In this document: in pieces, positions 21,501-29,773 of the stretch
Numbering within the stretch: the stretch's first letter is position 1
Layout: each line of letters starts with the position of its first letter
Source: Halobacteriales archaeon QS_6_64_34
GTDB lineage: Archaea > Halobacteriota > Halobacteria > Halobacteriales > Haloarculaceae
NCBI GenBank assembly: GCA_003020925.1
Contig: PXRT01000004.1
Coordinates: forward strand, 170,477 to 212,211
Length of the DNA: 41,735 bases
Direction of reading: 5' to 3'
Made by a program: the position numbers and the translations under genes
The notes under the pieces: model-generated
The model's input: the letters and a program-made list of their open reading frames with translations, nothing else
What the model was told of the DNA's origin: nothing
Database searches by the model: none

Positions 21501-22643
21501 GGGGACGCCGAAGTCGACGAGCGCCGCCACCGCCTGACACGCGAGACGTTCCGCGAGTACGTCGACCGCGCCGCCGACATGACCGAAGAGCAAGACGACG
21601 CCACCTTCGGCGACACGGCCCGGGAGAACGTCGTCGAGGAGCTATGGAGCGTGGCCGGCCAGGTACCCGACGACCCGCCGAGCGTCACCGACGTCGCGGG
21701 CGACCGCGACACGGCCAGTGAACTCCTGACGGCGATGCGCGAGACCGACATCATCGCGCCGCCGACGGACTGTCTGGCCCCCATCACCGACGAGCTGGTC
21801 GAGTCCGGTCTGCGAAAGGAGTACGACGCCGACTTCTATGCCGCCTCCACGCGGGACGCGTCGGTCCACGGCGGCGACCCGTTCATCGTCGAGGCCGGTA
21901 TCGCCTACGGCGGGGACCTCCCTGCCGAGGGCAGCGTCGAAGTCCGGCGCTTTGCCAACCGCGTCCCGCTCGTCTACCAGCGGGGCGCATGTGCCACGAC
22001 GGACGTGGTCAAGAACATCAACTGGCGGAACTACAACTTGGACCAGCCCGGCGGCTCGGGCATCCCGAACGGGCCCGCCGTCATCATGGTCCACGTCGCC
22101 TCGACGAACGTCCCCTTCACCAGCGAGTCCAAGGACGCCATCGCGAACGTCCCGGAGATGGAAGACGAGATAGAGCTGGCCATCCGGGAGGCCGCCCGCG
22201 AGCTCAAGAGCTACCTCAACAAACGGCGGTCGATGCGACAGCGCCGCGAGAAACAGGACAAGCTGGCGACCATCCTCCCGGAGATGGCCGAGAAGCTCAC
22301 CGAAGTGACGGGGAGCGAGGAGCTGGACATCGACGACTCGCTGGCCCGCATCATGAACAACGTCCTCGTCGAGCGCGAGGTCGACGACGGGACGGTTCGG
22401 CTCGTCGTCGAGAACAACGACGACACCAACGCCGATATCGACCTGACGGATATCGTCAGCGTCGAACCTGGCGACACCAACGGCGCACAGGTCGTCGAGA
22501 TGGACGGCGAGTGGTTCGTGAAGTGGTCGCCGACGGTAGCGGCCGGCGAGAAAGCGGTCCTGGAGTACAGCGTAGACGACGAGGCCGAGTTCACCGTCTC
22601 GGTCGATGGCATCGAAGACGAGAAACTCACGGTGGACGCCTGA
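18528..22643 (+). CDS. top6B: DNA topoisomerase VI subunit B, intein-containing precursor
   Basis: Top6B is the ATPase subunit of topoisomerase VI, which relaxes and decatenates DNA with Top6A. The 1371-residue precursor splits into host residues 1-116 and 685-1371, with an intein at 117-684. Spliced host length would be 803. The GHKL domain shows [29 protein letters not shown] and, across the splice site, [21 protein letters not shown]. The H2TH/linker part is enlarged by a halophilic acidic insertion with an internal duplication (TFGSTVREN and TFGDTAREN about 91 residues apart). The transducer and a beta-rich Ig-like C-terminal domain follow. Without splicing the ATP lid would be disrupted, so host activity should depend on splicing. 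Confidence 0.95.
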   Translation: MTSFQSQLGEGEGIAEELAQSQRAISIAEFFEKNKHMLGFDSGARALVTAVKEAVDNALDACEEAGVLPDIYVEIQEAGDYYRLIVEDNGPGITKEQLPKIFGKLLYGSRFHAREQSLTADQELLIRRGDTVETVPIGTLCDAYLPTNGAATRRIPTDIEVPSFNRETREMTWQPVTHAIRHETDGTTYEITTEKGRTVAVTGDHSLFTLDSDGETTEVTAGELSEGDTILTPQQLPTTSDPVESVNLLSHLSVDQLEDRRVYVYGLDREDLEELATGERIRKKPSPDSSRKRTYYRYDGVDIPKDSLEQNYIEKGYLPAETILELGWEARAADGVFKTYQIGGDETEMPVSVDLSEEFMRLLGYYVAEGHVGERQVGFTFGAHEDDLIAATERAVATVGGGTTTVERERNSTRVKAFGSPLAMFLKNVCGDHAQEKRVPSFVFDAPPERQRQFLAALYEGDGSDSHPSNELSHTTTSETLARQVSVLWNMQGVLASTEVTESAGYADDPSTCYRTKVYGEDVSTVDGFERRTDAGEQRYKRVPTTLLDDVRVDETPQDTVPDSVPGLLLAAGVGSNVDHAAVYASLIERALAGEYVTKPRYVHNMKEMGLLDEDHRPTAALRDLWKTVQHLHGVTDSDMCLLPVANIEETKPPEYVYDISVPGETGYDENFVIANEGALSVKNSRGQQGIGISAAVLYSQLTSGKPAKITSRPKGQADAQYFELIIDTDTNEPEISVDETTSWERPHGTRIELEMEANMRARSSLQDYIRDTAVVNPHARIEFMEPGLEESLKFERIEGASLPAETEEIRPHPHGVELGTLLKMLEATDSYSISGFVQGEFTRVGQKTADSVIANFNDRHFGRGMSWSAPATHEDADVERAVEDAVANKGATATADFAAAVTDAITDRGRVADHDIVEIVGQAADDVEAEHGTTFGSTVRENAVAAAWNAVTAERRGDLYELVDAATTVRKDDAAVEGLASRLAEKFADPGDAEVDERRHRLTRETFREYVDRAADMTEEQDDATFGDTARENVVEELWSVAGQVPDDPPSVTDVAGDRDTASELLTAMRETDIIAPPTDCLAPITDELVESGLRKEYDADFYAASTRDASVHGGDPFIVEAGIAYGGDLPAEGSVEVRRFANRVPLVYQRGACATTDVVKNINWRNYNLDQPGGSGIPNGPAVIMVHVASTNVPFTSESKDAIANVPEMEDEIELAIREAARELKSYLNKRRSMRQRREKQDKLATILPEMAEKLTEVTGSEELDIDDSLARIMNNVLVEREVDDGTVRLVVENNDDTNADIDLTDIVSVEPGDTNGAQVVEMDGEWFVKWSPTVAAGEKAVLEYSVDDEAEFTVSVDGIEDEKLTVDA
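18876..20579 (+). mobile_element. Top6B intein with LAGLIDADG homing endonuclease
   Basis: The insert encodes 568 residues in frame within Top6B. It starts at Ser117 ([10 protein letters not shown], block A), has the block B motif VTGDHSL with Thr202 and His205, and ends [17 protein letters not shown] followed by Ser+1, so splicing is Ser-to-Ser. The penultimate residue is Lys rather than the common His. Two LAGLIDADG motifs are present, LLGYYVAEG (362-370) and [10 protein letters not shown] (454-463), both with acidic residues intact, and KRVPSF fits the block D lysine region. Endonuclease activity is thus possible. It sits in the ATP-lid motif, the most conserved place in the host. Inteins at Top6B are known from other haloarchaea. 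Confidence 0.93.
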
Positions 22644-22644
22644 C

Positions 22645-23733
22645 ATGAGTTCAGAGACACAGGAGGCCCGCGAGAAGCTCATCGACCTCGCCGAAGAGTT
22701 CTACGACCAGTTCGCCGAGGGGGACGTCCCGACGATGTCGATTCCGACGCGGACGAAATCGAACATCGAGTACGACGAGGAGATGGACGTCTGGGTGTAC
22801 GGGGACCGGGAGTCCACCCGGTCGGCCAAAACGGTCTCCGGCGCCGAGAAGCTGCTGAAAGCCACGTACGCCATCGACTTCCTCGCAAAGCAACTGGAGG
22901 AAGACCGCTCCTCGACGCTGCGTGAGTTGTACTACCTCTCGGAGTCCTGGGACCTCGAGGCGGCGCAGTTCAACAGCCAGGACGAGTCAAACGACCTCAT
23001 CGAGGACCTGGAAATCGTCTCCGACGTCACCCGCGAGGACTTCCACATGCGCCCCGAGGAGTCCGGTGCGACCATCATGGGGCCGCTGAAACTCCGCGAG
23101 CAGACCCGCCGGGGCGAACGGGAGATACACTGCCAGAAGGACGTCGGCGAAGGGGGCTACCAGATTCCGAACAACCCCGACACCATCGAGTTCCTGAAGA
23201 ACGACGCCGATTTCGTGCTCTGTGTGGAGACCGGTGGGATGCGCGACCGGCTCGTCGAGAACGGCTTCGACGAGGAGTACAACGTCATCGTCGTCCACCT
23301 CAAGGGCCAGCCCGCCCGGGCGACACGGCGCATCACCAAGCGGCTCCACGACGAATTAGAACTCCCGGTCACAGTCTTTACTGACGGTGACCCGTGGTCG
23401 TACCGCATCTACGGCTCCGTGGCATACGGCTCCATCAAATCGGCCCACCTCTCGGAGTATCTGGCGACGCCGGAAGCGCAGTTCATCGGCATCCGACCGG
23501 CCGACATCGTCGCGTACGACCTGCCGACTGACCCGCTCTCCGATTCGGACAGCAACGCCCTCGAATCGGAACTGGAAGACCCACGATTCCAGACGGAGTT
23601 CTGGAAAGAGCAAATCGAGCTGCAACTCGACATCGGCAAGAAGGCCGAACAGCAGGCCCTGGCCTCGCGGGGACTGGATTTCGTGACGGATACGTACCTT
23701 CCAGAGCGTCTCACTGAGATGGGCGTCGTCTAA
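22645..23733 (+). CDS. top6A: DNA topoisomerase VI subunit A
   Basis: Top6A is the Spo11-like DNA-cleaving subunit of topoisomerase VI. The 362-residue protein has the 5Y-CAP winged helix with [14 protein letters not shown], where Tyr97 (second Tyr) is the likely nucleophile. It also has a TOPRIM domain with the acidic motif [19 protein letters not shown] and the Mg-binding [20 protein letters not shown]. The start at 22645 is one base after the top6B stop, so both subunits should be made from one message in balanced amounts. An upstream in-frame start inside top6B is possible but not needed. The gene ends immediately before a decayed accessory pocket. Confidence 0.97.
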   Translation: MSSETQEAREKLIDLAEEFYDQFAEGDVPTMSIPTRTKSNIEYDEEMDVWVYGDRESTRSAKTVSGAEKLLKATYAIDFLAKQLEEDRSSTLRELYYLSESWDLEAAQFNSQDESNDLIEDLEIVSDVTREDFHMRPEESGATIMGPLKLREQTRRGEREIHCQKDVGEGGYQIPNNPDTIEFLKNDADFVLCVETGGMRDRLVENGFDEEYNVIVVHLKGQPARATRRITKRLHDELELPVTVFTDGDPWSYRIYGSVAYGSIKSAHLSEYLATPEAQFIGIRPADIVAYDLPTDPLSDSDSNALESELEDPRFQTEFWKEQIELQLDIGKKAEQQALASRGLDFVTDTYLPERLTEMGVV

Positions 23734-23734
23734 A

Positions 23735-24040
23735 AAGGAAACCGGAGAAGACGACTCGATAGAGTACTGGCTTACCTACGTCGCAGACGAGGGTTTCGCA
23801 TGGTATATCGTGCAGAACGCGAGCCAAAACGACGACTCTGAGATGTTCCTGGGAGACGTTCAGAAAGCATTACCTTGAGGAGTTCAGCCCCGAAGCGATT
23901 CGTCGAGAACGCGGGAAGGTCGACTTCCTCAAAGGCGGCGACGAGACCGCCGACGTGGTGCATCCGGGAACGATGGAACCGGCTACGTCGCACCAGTCGG
24001 TTGACGAGGTCGTGTTTACTTTAGCAGAAACGGTCTCAGA
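23735..24040 (+). pseudogene. Frameshifted, truncated remnant of unknown gene
   Basis: One frame (codons in register with 23753) reads EYWLTYVADEGFAWYIVQN and on to SEMFLGDVQ before TGA at 23876. One base later, from 23865, a second frame carries on smoothly with KHYLEEFSPEAIRRERGKVD, FLKGGDETADVVHPGTMEP and ends at the repeat. An extra A near 23864 explains the switch. No start codon fits the first frame, so the 5' end is missing too. Both parts look like genuine acidic haloarchaeal protein. The family is not recognised. It was probably brought in or left behind with the accessory pocket. Confidence 0.5.
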
Positions 24041-24042
24041 GT

Positions 24043-24205
24043 GCCAGAAAGCCCCGGCTGGCTCCAGTCGGGGGCCTCGCTGCGGTCCTCACTACGTTGC
24101 GGTCCTTGACGCAAGCACGCTACGCGAGCGCAGCGAGTCGCGGGAGCTGAGAACGCGGGGGCTTTCTGGCTGTTTGCCATCGCTGTCGATTAACTAAACA
24201 CTGCC
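24043..24205 (+). repeat. Dispersed repeat element, fullest copy
   Basis: The core 24043-24170 is bounded by a perfect 13-bp inverted repeat, GCCAGAAAGCCCC and GGGGCTTTCTGGC. A right flank ends with TAACTAAACAC (24191-24201). The 98 bases 24108-24205 are identical to the reverse complement of 41637-41734, and three blocks are shared with 1-100. Long coding frames crossing it are accidental. It could be a non-autonomous mobile element or a structured RNA gene. Confidence 0.8.
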
Positions 24206-24233
24206 GTTGACGAAGGCCAAACACTGATACCCG

Positions 24234-24254
24234 AGAAATTCATTAGAAATTCAT
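24234..24254 (+). repeat. 11-bp tandem duplication before vapB
   Basis: AGAAATTCATT (24234-24244) is followed directly by AGAAATTCAT (24245-24254), which abuts the vapB ATG at 24255. It may be an operator for antitoxin autoregulation or a simple slippage product. Confidence 0.6.
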
Positions 24255-24449
24255 ATGAGCCGAACATCAATCCCCATCGACACCGACACGAAAGACAGAC
24301 TCGACGAAGCGAAGCGAGAGAACGAGACGTGGGACGAGTTCTTGCTTCGAGTTGTCGCATCGACCGGCGAGGGTATGTCTCCCGGCACGCTTTTGGATAA
24401 GGAAGCCGAAAACGCTATGGAAATCGTACGAGAGGGCCGAGAACGGTAA
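24255..24449 (+). CDS. VapB-like antitoxin
   Basis: A 64-residue protein beginning MSRTSIPIDTDTKDRLDEAK, with ENETWDEFLLRVVAS next, matches the short haloarchaeal VapB-type antitoxins that pair with PIN-domain toxins. The N-terminal beta strand plus two helices fits a ribbon-helix-helix DNA-binding fold, and the charged tail (DKEAENAMEIVREGRER) would wrap the toxin. Its TAA overlaps the next ATG (TAATG), the usual coupling with vapC, but that toxin frame is internally deleted. The antitoxin thus survives without a functional partner here. It might still repress its own promoter or neutralise a toxin elsewhere. Confidence 0.75.
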   Translation: MSRTSIPIDTDTKDRLDEAKRENETWDEFLLRVVASTGEGMSPGTLLDKEAENAMEIVREGRER

Positions 24450-24571
24450 TGTTTCTCGACACCTCTGCGATTATTGCCTACCAACAGGGCGACGAGCTTG
24501 TCGTCGCGGATAGCGACTTCGAGACTGGCGTTCTTCGAAACGTGATGCAGGTCACGAACCTGCGAACGTGA
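24449..24571 (+). pseudogene. VapC PIN-domain toxin reduced to its two ends
   Basis: The 40-codon frame starts MFLDTSAIIAYQQGDE, the N-terminus of a PIN ribonuclease with its first catalytic Asp. It then reads straight into a segment resembling a VapC C-terminus (DELVVADSDFETGVLRNVM, then QVTNLRT). VapC proteins are normally about 120-140 residues, so roughly two thirds, including the remaining acidic cluster, is missing in frame. Nuclease activity is not expected. The TAATG junction with vapB shows the original operon. Confidence 0.7.
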
Positions 24572-24581
24572 CGGACCAAAC

Positions 24582-24590
24582 AGTTTTACT
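24582..24590 (+). promoter_or_regulatory. TATA-like box before the 53-aa protein gene
   Basis: AGTTTTACT lies about 27 bases before the ATG at 24613. This makes that ATG a better start than the GTG at 24568, which would lie upstream of the expected transcript start. Confidence 0.5.
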
Positions 24591-24612
24591 CGAATACGTC
24601 ATAGCGGCGCAC

Positions 24613-24774
24613 ATGCCTGTGATGTCGAGCGACGATTTCTCGTTGCATCGCGAAGACTGCGGTGAGTTCGAGGACGGAATGCCGGTGTCCTCGTTCCCCG
24701 ACGAGGTGAACTCTATCGAGGACTTGGACTGTGACTGCTGGAGCGAGTTCGACTCGCTGGCGGAAGCCAACTAG
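24613..24774 (+). CDS. Small Cys-containing haloarchaeal protein
   Basis: The 53-residue frame MPVMSSDDFSLHREDCGEFE... ends with NSIEDLDCDCWSEFDSLAEA. It is strongly acidic and has His and three Cys (HREDC and DCDCW) that could bind a metal. No known family is recognised. The start at 24613 is chosen from the TATA-like box 27 bases upstream; the next Met (24622) is also possible. Its TAG lies in CTAG shared with the stop of the convergent MBL-fold gene, so the two genes overlap by four bases. Composition matches the chromosome, suggesting a real resident gene just after the decayed toxin. Confidence 0.6.
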   Translation: MPVMSSDDFSLHREDCGEFEDGMPVSSFPDEVNSIEDLDCDCWSEFDSLAEAN

Positions 24775-25517
24775 CGCTCGTCCAGTACGACCGGCACGCC
24801 GCGTTTCGCGACGGCCTCGGCGAACGCGCCCGAATCGGCTTCGAGGGTCTCGAACGTGTTGTAGTGGATTGGGAGCACGAGGTCGGGGTCCATCGCCTCG
24901 GCGAGGTCGGCGGCGTCGTGGCGGTCCATCGTGTAGTTGCTCGCGATGGAGGGACAGAACAGCGAGACGTCCAGTTCCGCGTGCCCCTCCAGTACGTCGC
25001 TATCGCCGGGCCAGAACACCCGGGTGTCGTCGAGCGCGAGGAGGAACCCACAGCCGATACCCTTCGGATGGATGGGACTGCCGTCGGCGCGGACGTTCGG
25101 GCCGTCCTCGCGGTTGTACGCCGGTGTCGTCCAGATTGGCACGTCGCCAACCAGTAACTCGGCTTCCATCGACACCGTTCGGACCTCGTAGTCGAGGTCG
25201 GCGAGGCGGTCGAGGTCGCGGTCGGTGGCGTGGACGTCGATACCCTCGAACGCGACGACCGTCGCGTCGTCACTCGCGACCCGCTCGATGCCGTCGGGGT
25301 CGTAGTGGTGGACGTGTGTCACACAGACGATGTCGCCGTCCTGTGGCGCGTAGTCGCGGGCCGGTGGATGACCGGCACCCGGAGCGTCGGGTTCCCACTC
25401 GCCGGTGAGGACGCCGTACCGGCCGGGGTCGAGATAGACGACGGTGTCCTCGCCCTCGAGGCGGAGCGTCGCGTAGCCGAGCCACTCGGCGGCGATGCCG
25501 TCGTGTCGGACTGGCAT
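24771..25517 (-). CDS. MBL-fold metal-dependent hydrolase
   Basis: The product (248 residues from the ATG at 25517) is a metallo-beta-lactamase-fold hydrolase of the UlaG-like / YtnP-distant type. It has VYLDPGRYG, the metal motif CVTHVHHYDPDGIERV (HxHxxD), TTPAYNRE, an FWPGDSDVLEG strand with a metal Asp, and a final PIHYNTFE with the last His. These fit a one- or two-zinc hydrolase. The substrate is unknown. A longer start at 25571 adds 18 residues without fold features. The stop overlaps that of the small convergent gene in CTAG. The pilC gene ends 80 bases upstream of its start, in the same direction. Confidence 0.86.
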   Translation of the reverse strand: MPVRHDGIAAEWLGYATLRLEGEDTVVYLDPGRYGVLTGEWEPDAPGAGHPPARDYAPQDGDIVCVTHVHHYDPDGIERVASDDATVVAFEGIDVHATDRDLDRLADLDYEVRTVSMEAELLVGDVPIWTTPAYNREDGPNVRADGSPIHPKGIGCGFLLALDDTRVFWPGDSDVLEGHAELDVSLFCPSIASNYTMDRHDAADLAEAMDPDLVLPIHYNTFETLEADSGAFAEAVAKRGVPVVLDER

Positions 25518-25596
25518 ACCCTCAAGTTGTGCCAGCGGCGAGTTACGGCTGTCGGTCCCGTCGGCCGGCAAGCGGCGGCCGCCCTGTCTCCCCGAG

Positions 25597-28050
25597 TCAG
25601 GACCCCTCCTCGTCCAGGTCGACCGTGATGACGACGTACTTGCCCTGGCCCGAAGCCGCGTAAGGCTCGTCGGTGTCGCCGTGGTTCTCGAAGTCGTAGT
25701 CGAGTCGCTGATTCTCGTTGGTGTCCTGGTGGGCGACCAGCACCAGCGGCTGCCTGTCGGGTGGCCGCTCCTCGAGCGTGATTTGCACGTTCCGGTGTGA
25801 GCCGGCTGCGAGGTACTCCGACGTACCCAGGACGGTACCGTTCCGGTCCTGGGCGTGGACGACGATGAACCCGCCGCTGGACATCGACGCCGAGTCGACG
25901 GTGAGCTGGCCGCCTTCGATACTGGGGTTTTCGACAGTCATCGAGGCCACCGGCGAGGACAGCAAGATGAAGGCGACGTAGGCGATGCCCAGCAGGATGG
26001 TGGCGTGTTTAGCGCCGTCTTTCAGGCTTCCCTCGCCGAGTTGTCCGCCGATGAAGCCGGTCAGCACCGCCTGGATGAGCGCGATGTGGAAGAAGACGAG
26101 GGTGTAGGCGGCCTTGTCGACCTGGCCCAGCCGCGCGAACTGGTCGGTGTTGACGCCGAGCTGGTTCGCGTTGTCCGGCGTCGGGACTGTGGAGGGCAGG
26201 GCGGGGACCAGCACCTCCTGGACGGCGACGATGATGACCAGGAAGACGAAAAAGGAGATGTAGATGACCACGAGATACGTAAACATCTGCTGGCGCCGGC
26301 GGTTGCGCAGGCGGTGGTCAGCGCGGGCCTGCGTGGCCGCGATGCGCAACACCGGTCCCAGTTGCCCCGAGGCTTGCATCGCCTTCGTCAGCAGCGTGAC
26401 GACCCGGGAGATGGCGGTCGTCCGTATGCGGCGACCGAAGCGGACGAGGGCGTCGTCGACGTTTGCGCCCATGCTGATGTCGGCCCAGATGCGTTCGACC
26501 TCCGGAGAGAGTACGCCCACGTCGCTGCCCCGGACCCGCCGGAGGCTCTCGACGAGGGTCATCCCGGCCTCGTTGAGGCTGGCGAGTCGTTCGAGTAGTT
26601 CGGGGGTTGCGGCCTCGATTCTGCTCACCCGCCGGCTGTAGATGGTCCGGACGACCGCAAAGGAGCCAAACACCAGCAGCAGCGACTGGATGACCAGGTC
26701 GTCGAGGATGCGGATGTTGACGGAGTTCGTCTGGAAGGCCGACGGGAGACGAACGGCAAACACCACGAGCGCGACGGGGACCGCGAGATACAGCACGTGG
26801 GATGGGTTCCAGACGAGCGTCCGGGCGGGCGAGCGCAGCGTCGCCTTCAGCGACCCGACCCTGTCGTGGAACCGGAGCCGCGCCCAGTTGGGGTCCCCTT
26901 CCCGGACAGTGCCGCCGTCGGTCAACCCGGTGGCGTTACTGGCATCGGACGGACGCCCGAGTGTAGCCGTCCCGACGCGTTCGAGCGCCCGCGTCGTCCC
27001 GGTCTCGCCGATACCCAGCGCGGCGAGCTTCTGGTTGAGATACAGCATGAACGCGAGGTTGGCCAGCGGAATCGCGAGATACCCAAGCAGTTGCAGGAAC
27101 GGCAGGGTGTCCGTCGTCGTCAGCCCGAACACCATCAGGATGGTGATGAGAAAGAGCACTCCGGCGACGAAGATAGTGACGTACGCCTCGGCGACGGTGG
27201 CCAGTGACTCCAGCAGGTCGGCCTGGCGCTGGGCGGCTTCCTCCTGGTTGCGCTCGTACTGGTTGTGGAGAAACGAGGACAGCGACTGGCCGCTCTGGAG
27301 CACGCTGGAGAGGTTCTCGGAGAACGTCTTGAACCGCTCGCTGGGCGTGCGCTCGTTCATCCGCTTGATGGCCGAGAGCATGTCCTGGCCGAACATGTCC
27401 ATCTCGCGGACGGCGACGCCGAACTCACGGGCGTTCTCGCCGTATATCTCCTCGTTTTTGGCAAGGACCGTCATCACGTCGGGAAACGACATGCCCCCGC
27501 GCGAGAGGGCGTACATGAACGCGATGGTCCGGGCCATCCCCGCGTCGATGTTGCGCTGGCGGACCGCCGCCGTGTTCCTGGGCATCTCCCAGCGCATCAC
27601 GTAGGTCAACGTCGCCGTGAGCGCCCCGAAGACGATGCCGCTTACGACGAGTATCACCAGCGTCTGAGTACTGGAGAGGACGAGTTCGAACCCACGAATC
27701 CCGAGGGCGTTGACCATCGTCCGGGGCAACCCCATCATGAGGTCGATGATGGTGGGGACCAGGAGGAGGAACCCACCGACGGCGTAGGCCCCGGCGACGG
27801 TGCCCCCGATAGCCGCCAGCCCGGTATAGAGGCAGGTCCGCGCGGCATAGGCTCGGTAGGACTGGCCGATGTAGGCGGCTTCGAGCTGGCGCTTGCGCTC
27901 GGCCGATTCTTTGACGTACCGACCAAAGAGCCGGCGGGCGATGCGCGTCAGCCGGCGTTCGACGGCCTCACTGGACGAGGAGAGCAAGACGAGCCCGAGG
28001 ATGCCGGCGACGATGACCAGCGGCGCCAGTCCGAGCGGGTTCAGCGCCAT
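25597..28050 (-). CDS. pilC: Type IV pilus platform protein PilC with C-terminal DUF7282-like domain
   Basis: This 817-residue protein is the membrane platform of an archaeal type IV pilus system. It contains two T2SF modules, around residues 140-340 (MPRNTAAVRQRNIDAGMART, LPFLQLLGYLAIPLANL) and 440-640 (RIEAATPELLERLASLNEAG, RTTAISRVVTLLTKAMQ), each with transmembrane helices. After a last helix (~681-702) comes an extra ~110-residue tail with SSGGFIVVHAQ, GTSEYLAAGSHRNVQITLEE, LVAHQDTNENQRLDYDF and EPYAASGQGKYVV. That matches the DUF7282 pattern known from secreted haloarchaeal proteins. The gene starts one base after the pilB stop. No pilin gene is adjacent. Confidence 0.85.
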   Translation of the reverse strand: MALNPLGLAPLVIVAGILGLVLLSSSSEAVERRLTRIARRLFGRYVKESAERKRQLEAAYIGQSYRAYAARTCLYTGLAAIGGTVAGAYAVGGFLLLVPTIIDLMMGLPRTMVNALGIRGFELVLSSTQTLVILVVSGIVFGALTATLTYVMRWEMPRNTAAVRQRNIDAGMARTIAFMYALSRGGMSFPDVMTVLAKNEEIYGENAREFGVAVREMDMFGQDMLSAIKRMNERTPSERFKTFSENLSSVLQSGQSLSSFLHNQYERNQEEAAQRQADLLESLATVAEAYVTIFVAGVLFLITILMVFGLTTTDTLPFLQLLGYLAIPLANLAFMLYLNQKLAALGIGETGTTRALERVGTATLGRPSDASNATGLTDGGTVREGDPNWARLRFHDRVGSLKATLRSPARTLVWNPSHVLYLAVPVALVVFAVRLPSAFQTNSVNIRILDDLVIQSLLLVFGSFAVVRTIYSRRVSRIEAATPELLERLASLNEAGMTLVESLRRVRGSDVGVLSPEVERIWADISMGANVDDALVRFGRRIRTTAISRVVTLLTKAMQASGQLGPVLRIAATQARADHRLRNRRRQQMFTYLVVIYISFFVFLVIIVAVQEVLVPALPSTVPTPDNANQLGVNTDQFARLGQVDKAAYTLVFFHIALIQAVLTGFIGGQLGEGSLKDGAKHATILLGIAYVAFILLSSPVASMTVENPSIEGGQLTVDSASMSSGGFIVVHAQDRNGTVLGTSEYLAAGSHRNVQITLEERPPDRQPLVLVAHQDTNENQRLDYDFENHGDTDEPYAASGQGKYVVITVDLDEEGS

Positions 28051-28051
28051 C

Positions 28052-29668
28052 TTACTCCGTGGAGCCGATGCGCTCCATCATCTTCTCCTTGTCCGCGTAG
28101 TACTTGTTGACCATCGCGGTAAAGCGCCGGTAGTCGGTGACACCGCGCTCCTGGAGGAAGGTGAGGAAGCGCTTGCGGTCGTTTATCTCGGTGAGCAGTT
28201 CGGACTGACTCCAGCCGCGCTCCTCGCGTATCTCATCGACCAGCTCGCTGTTGCGCTCCTGGAACCGGTCGGCCGTGGCCTCCCAGGAGTAGGTGGTCGA
28301 GTAGTCCAGTTCCCCGGTCCGCTGGTCGATGCCCTCGATTTCGGCGAGCGTCTTCGCCCGCCGGACCCGCTCGTCGCCCGAACGGGCCAGCACCTGCACA
28401 CAGAGGATGTCGAGGCTCTGGACCATCGGCCGTGGGACGTTGATTGGCTCGTTTTCCAGCCGGTTGATGACCGTCTGGACGGAGTCAGCGTGCATCGTGG
28501 AGAACGTCGTGTGCCCGGTGTTCATCGCCTGGAACAGGGTGATAGCCTCCTCGCCGCGGACCTCCCCGACGATGATGTACTCCGGTCGGTGGCGCAGGGC
28601 GGAGCGCAGCAGGTCGTACATCGTGATGTCGGAGTCGTCCAGGCGCTCGCGGGTCACGGAGGAGAGCCAGTTGTCGTGATACAGCGACAGCTCGCGGGTG
28701 TCCTCGATTGTCAGCACTTTCGAGCGGGGCGGGATGAACATCGCCAGGGCGTTCATCGACGTGGTCTTGCCCGCCGCCGTCCCGCCCGCGAAGATGAGCG
28801 ACCTGTTTGACTCGATGGCCAGCCAGAGGTAGGCTAGCATCTCAAGAGAGAAGGTGCCGAAGTTCAGCAGGTCGATAGGCGTGAACGGTTCGTCGGCGTA
28901 CTTCCGGATAGTGAACGCGGACCCACGCGGGGTCACTTCCTCCCCGAGTGCCAGCTCGATACGCGAGCCGTCGGGCAGGGTCGTCGAGACGACGGGGTCG
29001 GAGATGGAGACGTGCCGGCCCGAGCGCTGGGCGAGCTGGATGACGAAGTTGTTCAGCTCCTGTTCCTCGAACGCGATGTTGGTCTCGACGTCGGTGTACT
29101 CGTCGTGGTACACGAAGATTGGGAGGTCCGAGCCGTCACAGGAGATGTCCTCGATGGCCGGGTCGTGCATCAGCGGGTCGATGAGGCCGTACCCCTGGAA
29201 GGAGCGATAGAGGTAGTAAAACAGCCGGTAGAACGTCTCGGCCTCGATGACGACGCCGTACTCCTCGAGGCGGTCGTGGAGCTCCGTCCGGAGGGCCCGC
29301 TCAGGGTCGCTGTCGACCGCTTCCCGGTAGATGAGCGGGCCGCGAATGTCCTCGTACAGCCGGTCCAGCAGTTCGGATTCGAAGTCGGTCAGCGACGGCT
29401 CGACCACGTGATAATGCTTCTCGTCGGTCTCGGGGTCACGGTTGATAGAGACGAACGCGAAGGGGGCGTTGAGCCAGTAGCGTTCGAGTTCCTCCAGGCC
29501 GTCGAGTCCCGAAAAGCGGGTCAGCGTCCCGTGGCGGGCCGGGTCGTAGTTCGACTCGGGTATCGCCGTCCCCGACAGGATAGTGGCGGTGCGGGAGAGC
29601 CACGCCTGTATCCGGCCCAGTGGGTTCTGGACGCTGTCACCGGGGTCAGGTGTTTCGGGATTAGACAT
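28052..29668 (-). CDS. pilB: Type IV pilus assembly ATPase (PilB/TadA/VirB11-like)
   Basis: This 538-residue ATPase powers pilin polymerisation at the cytoplasmic membrane. Nucleotide motifs are complete: Walker A GGTAAGKTT (295-303), Asp box IEDTREL (321-327), Walker B IIVGEVRGEE (365-374) and His box TGHTTFSTMHA (384-394). The N-terminal ~150 residues hold the usual acidic archaeal region. The enzyme could belong to an adhesion pilus or, less likely, an archaellum (ArlI is shorter and sits with ArlJ and ArlH). It is directly followed by pilC with a one-base gap. A TATA-like ATTTAAG (29718-29727 region) is about 54 bases upstream, giving a leader of about 27 bases. Confidence 0.9.
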   Translation of the reverse strand: MSNPETPDPGDSVQNPLGRIQAWLSRTATILSGTAIPESNYDPARHGTLTRFSGLDGLEELERYWLNAPFAFVSINRDPETDEKHYHVVEPSLTDFESELLDRLYEDIRGPLIYREAVDSDPERALRTELHDRLEEYGVVIEAETFYRLFYYLYRSFQGYGLIDPLMHDPAIEDISCDGSDLPIFVYHDEYTDVETNIAFEEQELNNFVIQLAQRSGRHVSISDPVVSTTLPDGSRIELALGEEVTPRGSAFTIRKYADEPFTPIDLLNFGTFSLEMLAYLWLAIESNRSLIFAGGTAAGKTTSMNALAMFIPPRSKVLTIEDTRELSLYHDNWLSSVTRERLDDSDITMYDLLRSALRHRPEYIIVGEVRGEEAITLFQAMNTGHTTFSTMHADSVQTVINRLENEPINVPRPMVQSLDILCVQVLARSGDERVRRAKTLAEIEGIDQRTGELDYSTTYSWEATADRFQERNSELVDEIREERGWSQSELLTEINDRKRFLTFLQERGVTDYRRFTAMVNKYYADKEKMMERIGSTE

Positions 29669-29773
29669 CGGTCAGGAGATGAGTGTCGTGGATGTAGACC
29701 GTGTTTGGTGGCCAGCTACTTAAATTCGCTCGCCGAATCGGGAGCCGTGCTCGGACGTGATAATCAGGTCACA

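Larger units (their letters stand above)
23734..24254 (+). other. Accessory pocket between top6A and vapB
   Basis: This 521-base stretch has no intact gene. It contains a frameshifted coding remnant (about 23735-24040), the dispersed repeat (24043-24205) and an 11-base tandem duplication just before the vapB start. It interrupts an otherwise compact housekeeping region. Confidence 0.6.

Noticed and set aside
19923..21593. Minus-strand frame across the intein boundary
   Set aside because: It has no domains and only reflects codon bias of top6B on the other strand.
18528..22643. Top6B as two fused genes
   Set aside because: The middle 568 residues have intein splice blocks A, B, C, D, E, F and G and removing them restores a continuous ATP-lid motif, so it is an intein rather than a gene fusion.
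23955..24197. 80-residue frame starting MVHPGTMEP
   Set aside because: Its first part belongs to the frameshifted remnant and the rest is translation of the repeat element, so it is not an independent gene.
24568..24612. GTG start adding 15 residues to the small Cys-containing protein
   Set aside because: The TATA-like box lies inside this stretch, so a transcript would begin after it. The ATG at 24613 is better placed.
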